64,000 bases of DNA from an uncultured Zoogloea sp. (GTDB lineage: Bacteria; Pseudomonadota; Gammaproteobacteria; Burkholderiales; Rhodocyclaceae). Under the pieces are notes generated by a model. That model made no database searches. It was not told the origin of the DNA and was given only the letters and a program-made list of their open reading frames with translations. Each line of letters starts with the position of its first letter. Position 1 is the stretch's first letter. This document shows, in pieces, positions 41,430-47,836 of this stretch. The DNA is taken from NCBI GenBank assembly GCA_937967645.1, contig CALBTT010000185.1, positions 4,935 through 68,934 of the forward strand. The letters are read 5' to 3'. Made by a program: the position numbers and the translations under genes.

Positions 41430-43037
41430 TCAGTCGGCGTCCCGGCTGAAACGTGCCAGCTGGAGGGCGCAGAGGGCCGCAAAGCCCAGGTAGGCCGCGG
41501 TTTCGATGCTGTGGACGACAGATGTGTAAGGAATTCCTGCAAGCCGGGTTTCGGTGAGGGTGCCCAGGCCGGCCCCGGACGGGTCGAAGACTGTGGTGAC
41601 GTCGCCTTCGAGGCCGAGCCCCCAGGTCGCCAGGAGGCCCGCGGAGAGCAGCGACAGCAGGCAGGCCTTGAGCAGGCTGTGGCTGCTGGTGGCGAGGATG
41701 ATCACTGCGGGGAACAGGAAGATCGCCAGGCCGAAGGTGTGGGCGAAGGACGCCTGGAAGCAGGCCACGATGATCCCCATGCCGAGGGCGCCGAGGGCCA
41801 CGGGCGTTTCCGCATGGCGTGCCCGCTCCGGCATCAGGTAGATCAGCATGAGCGTGGCGATCATCGCATAGCCGATGGGCCGGTTGATGCTGATGGCGCC
41901 GCCGAACAGGGACCACCACTCCGACCAGGCCAGGCGTCCCGTCTGCGGGTTGGCGTCGAGGGCTGCGTAGAACCCTGGAGCCAGGGAGAAGGCTGCATAG
42001 GCGAGGCCGCAGCAGGCAGACAGGGCCAGCATGAAGGCGAGATGCCGTCCGGCCGCCCGCCGGTCCGCGAGGGCGATGCCCAGCAGCCCGATCGGTGGCA
42101 GGGCCAGGAGGTGCTGGGGTTTGGCGAGGCACAGGCCGGTCAGCAGCAGCGCAAAGGCGGGTAGCCAGGCCTTGCGCACATGGAGCTGGTAGAGGCCGCC
42201 CATCAGCAGGCAGACAACGATCACATCGATCTGCCCGAGGAAGACCGTGTAGTAAAGCCCGAGCGGGTTGAGCAGGATGAAGTAGAACAGGGGGCGCCCC
42301 TGCAGCAAGGGCAGGCGCAGGGTCTGGACGATGGTCGTCATGAGCCCGGCCAGACCCAGGTAGGTGACGAACAGCAGCCATTGGAGCAGGCCGTGTCGAG
42401 GCGCCGGGCCGAGGCCCAGCGAGTCCAGGACGCCCTGTGCCTCGGAGAGGACTGCGAGCAGGAAGTAGGCCGGTGGGTTGTAGGGGAAGATCGGCAGGGC
42501 GCCGGCCTGCCCCTGGAGGGTGCTGACGGTATAGAAATTGACGCCCTCGCGGATGCCTTCGATCACCTGGCCGAGGGGCAGCATGTCGATGATGCCCGGC
42601 TTGCCGAGCACCCACAGGCTCGCACCGAGGAAGAGGGCGCCCTCCAGGGGGTGGATGCGCCGGATGCGCCCGAGGAGCATCTCGCAGCCCTTGCGGAGCG
42701 GGGCGACGCGGCGGAGGGCCACCAGGCTGCCGGCGAAGAGGGCCAGCCAGGCCAGTGTCCTGACATAGGGTTTGGGGCCGCCCCGGCTCTTCTCGCTGCG
42801 GACGTGGATGTCGCCATAGGCGCGCTGGAAGATCCGGGTGCTGAGCTCGACCTTCGGGGCTGCGGCGGGTTTGCTGATGTAGTCGGTGCGGACGAGGTGG
42901 GCACCGCTCAGGTGGATGGCGGCGGTGCCGGCAAGGTAAAGGAGCAGGCTCAGGGCAAAGGCGAACAGCAGCGCGGCGGCCTTGCCCAGCGGCCGGGGCG
43001 ACGCCGCCACGGTGGTGGTGGGGCGGGGCGTGCTCAT
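41430..43037 (-). CDS. Polytopic membrane protein, GT-C (GT87-like) glycosyltransferase candidate
   Basis: A 535-residue inner-membrane protein with about ten to twelve hydrophobic segments. After the first helix there is a periplasmic loop with TDYISKPAAAPKVELSTRIF; then follow PIFPYNPPAYFLLAVL, LLNPLGLYYTVFLGQIDVIV and KPQHLLALPP, the pattern of GT-C enzymes that use polyprenyl-phosphate sugars on the outer face. The acidic loop expected of the family is not obvious. The start ATG at 43037 overlaps the stop of the FAD gene. It may use the lipid-linked sugar made by the GT2 enzyme two genes upstream. Confidence 0.65.
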   Translation of the reverse strand: MSTPRPTTTVAASPRPLGKAAALLFAFALSLLLYLAGTAAIHLSGAHLVRTDYISKPAAAPKVELSTRIFQRAYGDIHVRSEKSRGGPKPYVRTLAWLALFAGSLVALRRVAPLRKGCEMLLGRIRRIHPLEGALFLGASLWVLGKPGIIDMLPLGQVIEGIREGVNFYTVSTLQGQAGALPIFPYNPPAYFLLAVLSEAQGVLDSLGLGPAPRHGLLQWLLFVTYLGLAGLMTTIVQTLRLPLLQGRPLFYFILLNPLGLYYTVFLGQIDVIVVCLLMGGLYQLHVRKAWLPAFALLLTGLCLAKPQHLLALPPIGLLGIALADRRAAGRHLAFMLALSACCGLAYAAFSLAPGFYAALDANPQTGRLAWSEWWSLFGGAISINRPIGYAMIATLMLIYLMPERARHAETPVALGALGMGIIVACFQASFAHTFGLAIFLFPAVIILATSSHSLLKACLLSLLSAGLLATWGLGLEGDVTTVFDPSGAGLGTLTETRLAGIPYTSVVHSIETAAYLGFAALCALQLARFSRDAD

Positions 43038-44359
43038 CGCGCGGACATGACCCCAGCCAGCCGCCGGCCGATGCGCCGGCCTTCGCGGATGGCGTAGTTG
43101 GTGCCGCGGTCCTCGGGGTAGATCTGGGCCATCGAGCACAGGTGGAGCCCCTCGACAGGCCCGTCCTCCGGGGGGATCAGCCGGCTGTAGTGGCGAGCCA
43201 CGACCGGCTGCGACCAGCGGGCGCGCCACAGGTGATGGGCCTGGATCCACGACCGTTCCAGGGCCGGGAACATGGTCTTGAGGAAGGGCAGGGCGTAGTC
43301 CAGGAAGGCGTCCGCATCCATCGCGTAGAGGGCGTCGGTGTGGGGCAGGTACTTGGACAGATACACGATGTGCCGGCCGCCATAGGTCTCGGGGCGTTCG
43401 AAGTTGGTGTGTTCGATCACGCCGACAAAGGGGAAGCTGGGGTCGTTGACGTTCAGCCAGTAGGTCTTGGACAGCGGGCGATCGAGCTCCAGCACCAGGC
43501 AGACGTTGCCGATGTACTGGATCTGCTCGAGGCTGCGCAGGTAGTCCGGGCTGGCCCAGCTCCGCAGCATGTCGGCCAGCAGCGGAAGTGCCGTGGTGCC
43601 GATGACCCGTTCGGACTGCACCACTCCGCCGGGGGTGGTGGTGTGCCAGGTGCCGTTCTGGTGGGCGATGGACGTGACCGGCGCGTTGAGTTCGATGCGA
43701 CCGCCCAGTTCGCGGATGCGCCGGGCCAGCGCCTCGGCCAGCGCGACGAAGCCGCCCTTGAAGTAGGCCAGGCGCTCCTCGCCGCCCTTGCCCCGGCTGC
43801 CGCCGCGCAGCTTGAGCTTGTTCCAGAACCAGACCGCCGAAATGTCTTCCGCGTAGGGGCCGAACTTGCCCTTCAGGAGGGGCTCCCATACGACCTTGTA
43901 GACCTTGTCGCCGCCCAGTTCGCGCAGCCACGCGTGGGCGGTCTTGTCCTCGAGGGACATCCAGTCCTTGACCCGGCGGGCACGCAGGGCCAGCAGGCCG
44001 AGGCGGATCCGGTCGGTGAAGCCGAGGGGGGTGAAGTTGAGCAGGTCCCAGGGCGTCGACAGCTTGAAGAAGTTGTTGGCGTAGTACACCCCGGTGTTGG
44101 TGGGGTTGATCTCCACCCGGTCGCCGAGGCCAAGCTCGTCGATGAGCTGCATCACCTCGAGGTCGTTGGTGAACCAGTGGTGGTAGAAGCGGTCGAGCTT
44201 CTCGCCCCCCACGTCGAAGGCCGCGGCGAGGCCGCCGATCTCGTTCTCGGCCTCGAGGACGGTGACCGGGATGCCCTTGGAGGCCAGTTCGTAGGCGGCC
44301 GTCAGGCCGGTGAAGCCGCCACCGACGATGGTGGTCCGGGTGGTGTGGGAGAGCGTCAT
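43034..44359 (-). CDS. FAD-dependent amine-oxidase/UDP-galactopyranose mutase-like protein
   Basis: A 441-residue protein with the N-terminal dinucleotide fold TTIVGGGFTGLTAAYELASK and the second motif VLEAENEIGGLAAAFDVGG followed by KLDRFYHHWFTND, the pattern of the UDP-galactopyranose mutase and protoporphyrinogen oxidase group. Further conserved parts are GVYYANNFFKLSTPWDLLNF and, at the C-terminus, HLCSMAQIYPEDRGTNYAIR, where the flavin is held. Such proteins occur widely in glycan loci beside GT2 and flippase-like genes; the reaction is not known for this branch, so ring contraction of a nucleotide sugar is only one possibility. Confidence 0.78.
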   Translation of the reverse strand: MTLSHTTRTTIVGGGFTGLTAAYELASKGIPVTVLEAENEIGGLAAAFDVGGEKLDRFYHHWFTNDLEVMQLIDELGLGDRVEINPTNTGVYYANNFFKLSTPWDLLNFTPLGFTDRIRLGLLALRARRVKDWMSLEDKTAHAWLRELGGDKVYKVVWEPLLKGKFGPYAEDISAVWFWNKLKLRGGSRGKGGEERLAYFKGGFVALAEALARRIRELGGRIELNAPVTSIAHQNGTWHTTTPGGVVQSERVIGTTALPLLADMLRSWASPDYLRSLEQIQYIGNVCLVLELDRPLSKTYWLNVNDPSFPFVGVIEHTNFERPETYGGRHIVYLSKYLPHTDALYAMDADAFLDYALPFLKTMFPALERSWIQAHHLWRARWSQPVVARHYSRLIPPEDGPVEGLHLCSMAQIYPEDRGTNYAIREGRRIGRRLAGVMSAR

Positions 44360-44361
44360 GG

Positions 44362-45348
44362 TCAGCAGGTTTCGGCCCCTGGAGCGGGCCGGGTCGGATT
44401 CAGGATCAGATAGATGCCGCCCGCCAGGGTGGCGGGGAGCCATAGCAGAATGTGCACCAGCAGGGCGTAGGCGGTGGCTGCAGCGGCCGGGTTGCCGAGT
44501 TCGGTCATGGCCCGGGCGGTGAAGTAGTCGAAGGTGCCGACATAACCGGGGGTGCTGGGGATCAGCGTCGCCAGGGTGCCCACCGGCAGGGCCAGCCAGC
44601 CGCCGAGGGGGGCGGAGAGGTCGGGCAGGGCCAGGGCGGCGAACCAGAACACCCCGCCCTCCGCCAGCCAGGCCAGGAAGGACCAGCCGATCAGCCGGGG
44701 CATGGTGTGGCCTGCCGAGAAGTGCTCCAGGGTGGCCAGGGCCTTGTCGATCCCGGCCTGGACCTTCCGGCCCGGGCCCGGGGCCAGCCGGATGAGCAGG
44801 CCGGCCAGAGCGTGGCCCGGGGCGGCGAACAGACGGGGCGCCAGCAGGAGGGCAAGGATGCCGGCCGCGGCGCCGATCGGTAGCGCACTGCCGACACCGG
44901 CCAGCTGGGTGAGGTCGGTGCCGAAGCCCACCAGGGCCGCACCCAGGAAGAGCAGCACCATGAGCAGGTCCAGCAGGCGCTCGGCGAAGAGGGTGACGAT
45001 GGCGGTGTTGGCACCGATGCCCAGCCGCCGGTTGAAGCCGAAGGCGCGCACGAGGTCGCCGGCCCGGAAGGGGAGCACGTTGTTGGCCGCCACGCTGGCC
45101 ATCAGGGGGCCGGCGCAGTGACGCCAGCCCAGGCCCGGGTTGTCCCGTTGCAGCATCAGGTGCCAGCGCTCGATCCGGCAGGCGTAGCCGATGAAGAACG
45201 CGACCAGGGCCGCGCCTATCCAGGGGAGGTCGGCGCTGGCAAAGGCCGCCTTCAGCTCGGCCAGGCTGATCTGGCGCACCACCAGCCACAGGAAGAAAGC
45301 GGCGAGTCCTACGCCCAGTAGCAGCTTGAGCAGCTTGCCGGCCGTCAT
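44362..45348 (-). CDS. Lysylphosphatidylglycerol synthase TM region / UPF0104 flippase-like membrane protein
   Basis: A 328-residue inner-membrane protein with about eight hydrophobic helices. Signature parts are YACRIERWHLML, NNVLPFRAGDLVRAF, ERLLDLLMVLLFLG and STPGYVGTFDYFTARAMTEL, typical of the membrane part shared with MprF flippases. There is no catalytic lysyltransferase domain. It overlaps the GT2 gene upstream (ATGA) and lies two bases before the FAD gene start. It probably flips a lipid-linked sugar, such as a polyprenyl phosphate product of the neighbouring GT2; this is inferred from context. Confidence 0.82.
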   Translation of the reverse strand: MTAGKLLKLLLGVGLAAFFLWLVVRQISLAELKAAFASADLPWIGAALVAFFIGYACRIERWHLMLQRDNPGLGWRHCAGPLMASVAANNVLPFRAGDLVRAFGFNRRLGIGANTAIVTLFAERLLDLLMVLLFLGAALVGFGTDLTQLAGVGSALPIGAAAGILALLLAPRLFAAPGHALAGLLIRLAPGPGRKVQAGIDKALATLEHFSAGHTMPRLIGWSFLAWLAEGGVFWFAALALPDLSAPLGGWLALPVGTLATLIPSTPGYVGTFDYFTARAMTELGNPAAAATAYALLVHILLWLPATLAGGIYLILNPTRPAPGAETC

Positions 45349-46394
45349 CGGCTATGCACCACAGGGCTGCGGGAGGTGGCAGGGCCTTCCTCCCGGAAGC
45401 CGATGTATTCATTGACCACGTACAGCGGGCGCCCCTTGATCTCGTTGTAGATTCGACCCACGTATTCCCCGAGGATGCCGACGCTGATGAGCTGGACCCC
45501 GCCGATGAACAGCACGGCGATCATCAGCGCTGTCCAGCCTTCCACCCAGATGTCGGTGAACAGCCGCAGGATCAGGGCATACACGATGCCGACCAGGGCC
45601 ATGCCGGCGCAGGTCATGCCCATCGCGACCGAGAGCTGCAGCGGTTTGCTCGAGAAGGACAGGATGCCGTCGGTGGCAAAGCGGATCATCTTGCGAAGGG
45701 GATACTTGCTCTCCCCGGCGAAGCGCTCGGCCCGCCGGTAGGGCAGGGCCGTCTGGTTGAAGCCGACCCAGCTGACCATGCCGCGCACGAAGCGGTCACG
45801 CTCGGGCATCGCCTGCAGGGTGGCGACCACCTTCCTGCTCATCAGCCGGAAGTCACCCGTGTCGAGTGGGATAGGTACATCCGACAGGCGGTTGAGGAGG
45901 CGGTAGAAGCCTCTTGCGGTGGCCAGCTTGAAGCGTGATTCTCCGGGTCTCTCGGTACGGGTGCCGTACACCACGTCATAGCCCTCGCGCCACTTCCGGA
46001 CCATTTCATGGATCACCTCGGGCGGGTCCTGGAGGTCTGCGTCGATGAGCACCACGGCGTCCCCCCGGGCCGCGTCGATGCCCGCCGTCACTGCGATCTG
46101 GTGGCCGAAGTTGCGGGCGAAGCAGACCAGCTTGATCCGTGCGTCCCCGGCTGCGAAGTCCTTGAGCAGCGCACGGGTGCGGTCGCGGCTGCCGTCGTCC
46201 ACGAAGATCAGCTCGACGTCCAGATCATGCAACTCTGCGCAGAAGGCCCGCAGGCGCCGGAGCGTTTCACCGATGACCTCCTCCTCGTTGTAGCAGGGGA
46301 TGACGATGGAGAGGAGGGCAGGGCGGGACGTTTTTGCTTCGGCGCCCGGCACGGCTGTGGCGTGAGGGTCGGAAGGGGGGGCAGACATGTTCAT
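45345..46394 (-). CDS. GT2 polyprenyl-phosphate glycosyltransferase (DPM1/ArnC/GtrB-like)
   Basis: A 349-residue protein with a GT-A catalytic domain (LSIVIPCYNEEEVIGETL, FVDDGSRDRT, LIDADLQDPPEVIHEM with the metal-binding DAD, and YGTRTERPGES) and two C-terminal membrane helices (about 262-290 and 300-320), ending LISVGILGEYVGRIYNEIKG. This layout is that of GtrB/ArnC/DPM-type enzymes, which transfer a sugar from a nucleotide donor to undecaprenyl phosphate at the cytoplasmic face. Its stop overlaps the flippase-like gene start, which supports a flip-and-use pathway. Confidence 0.9.
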   Translation of the reverse strand: MNMSAPPSDPHATAVPGAEAKTSRPALLSIVIPCYNEEEVIGETLRRLRAFCAELHDLDVELIFVDDGSRDRTRALLKDFAAGDARIKLVCFARNFGHQIAVTAGIDAARGDAVVLIDADLQDPPEVIHEMVRKWREGYDVVYGTRTERPGESRFKLATARGFYRLLNRLSDVPIPLDTGDFRLMSRKVVATLQAMPERDRFVRGMVSWVGFNQTALPYRRAERFAGESKYPLRKMIRFATDGILSFSSKPLQLSVAMGMTCAGMALVGIVYALILRLFTDIWVEGWTALMIAVLFIGGVQLISVGILGEYVGRIYNEIKGRPLYVVNEYIGFREEGPATSRSPVVHSR

Positions 46395-46513
46395 GGTTGT
46401 GTGTTGTGCAGGTGCGCGGCCAGTCTGGTCGTCTTGCTATGCAGGAATGCTAACGTCCTTCAGGCGGTTTGTCTTGCGTTGCAGCAATCCGGAGCCCGCA
46501 GGTCGGCGAATGA

Positions 46514-47836
46514 TCATCGGGTGGTGAGAAGGCGAGCGATCACCCTTCGCAGCCGATTCCACGGAGTATTCCTGAGGTCGGCGATCTCGGCGTCACGTTC
46601 CCGGATCAGACGGGCGTTTTCATCGATCAGACGATCGCGTTCTTCAATTGCGTGTCCCATGGCCGTCATCGCCGCATAGCGCTCCTCCAGCAGCTTTCCC
46701 TGGGCGGCGATGGCCTCGTCGCGGTGGGCGATCTCCTGCCCCATGTGGGCGATGGTGCCGGCCCTTTCCTCGATCAGGCGGGCCTGGGCGCTGATGCTGG
46801 CGTCGCGCTCGGCGATGGTGTCGTTCATGCGCTGGATGGTCTCCCAGCGTTCCTCGATCAAGGCTGCCTGGGCTTCGAGGGCCTGTTGCTGGTTGGACAG
46901 CTTGCGTGCGGACAGGAAGATCCGCGGGTCCAGTCCGCAGTCGCGCGCCATGCCGGGCAGGAACCACTGGCCGCCGTCTGGCCGGGTGAGGGCGAGCAGC
47001 GCCTCCCGCTGCGGCAGGCGCCCGGCGGCGATCAGGAAGGCCAGGGTGGCCGCTGGGTGGAGGCTGCTGTTGTGCAACAGGGCGGTGCAGGCGTTGCGGG
47101 CGTCGAGTCCGTCGAGGCTGCCGCCCAGGGCCAGGGTCTGGATGTAGGCGTTCTCATGGACGTGGCGCCAGACATCATCTTCCGCAAGGGTGTTGGTGGG
47201 GTGGACCCGGTAGTCGAGCAGGGTCTCGCGCAGCCAGACCGGCGGTTGTTGGGCACTGGCGCGCAGGGCCCAGTCCCAGTCATGGGTGTAGCGCAGGTTG
47301 GCGAAGCTGCCGATCCGCTCGAACAGGCTGCGCGGGAATAGGAAGTTCGAGGTGCTGATGGCCAGGTTGCTGCTGAGCAGCCAGCCTGCCGGGGGCAACT
47401 GGCCGGCCCGTTGGCAGGCCTCGGTGTAGTCGCGGGCGCGCTCGTGATCCGGGGCGGGCAGGCCCTTGCTGTCCATGAAGCCGACGTCGCTGAAGGCCAG
47501 GCAGGGCGCATCCCCCAGGGCGGCCACCAGGCGGGCCAGGCGTTCCGGGTGGTAGCGGTCGTCGGAGTTGAGGATGGCCAGGTAGCGGCCGCGGCCGAGG
47601 GCCAGGCCTTCGTTCAGGGTCTGGTGGGCCCCCTGGTTGGTGGCATGCCTCACGGCGCGGATGCGCGAGTCGCGCACGCTGTGGATGGCATCCCAGGTGC
47701 CGTCCCGGGAGGCATCGTCGATGACGATCAACTCCAGGTCGTCCAGGCTCTGGGCCAGCACGCTCTCGAGGGCCTCGACCACGTAGGCTTCGTGGTTGAA
47801 GGCGGGGACGATGACGCTGATGACGGGAGGGGGCAT
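46514..47836 (-). CDS. GT2 glycosyltransferase with C-terminal coiled coil of 28-residue repeats
   Basis: A 440-residue protein. Residues 1-250 are a GT-A domain: ISVIVPAFNHEAYVVEALES, LIVIDDASRDGTWD, AILNSDDRYHPERLARL (DD of the metal site) and YTHDWDWALRAS. From about 323 to 406 there are three 28-residue units, each starting Q(A/G).L(I/L)EER and containing a ..I..RD motif, then a partial fourth. They form four heptads each and a long coiled coil. The end is basic (PWNRLRRVIARLLTTR), as in membrane-associated chain-building enzymes. It starts immediately after the stop of the upstream glycosyltransferase (TGAATG), so the two are coupled. Confidence 0.87.
   Translation of the reverse strand: MPPPVISVIVPAFNHEAYVVEALESVLAQSLDDLELIVIDDASRDGTWDAIHSVRDSRIRAVRHATNQGAHQTLNEGLALGRGRYLAILNSDDRYHPERLARLVAALGDAPCLAFSDVGFMDSKGLPAPDHERARDYTEACQRAGQLPPAGWLLSSNLAISTSNFLFPRSLFERIGSFANLRYTHDWDWALRASAQQPPVWLRETLLDYRVHPTNTLAEDDVWRHVHENAYIQTLALGGSLDGLDARNACTALLHNSSLHPAATLAFLIAAGRLPQREALLALTRPDGGQWFLPGMARDCGLDPRIFLSARKLSNQQQALEAQAALIEERWETIQRMNDTIAERDASISAQARLIEERAGTIAHMGQEIAHRDEAIAAQGKLLEERYAAMTAMGHAIEERDRLIDENARLIRERDAEIADLRNTPWNRLRRVIARLLTTR
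46619..46870 (-). repeat. Three tandem 84-base (28-residue) coding repeats
   Basis: Within the GT2 gene, three consecutive units encode QAALIEERWETIQ..., QARLIEERAGTIA... and QGKLLEERYAAMT..., each 28 residues long. The spacing is exact and a truncated fourth unit (NARLIRERDAEIA) follows. Unit identity is clear at protein level and lower at DNA level. Confidence 0.8.
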
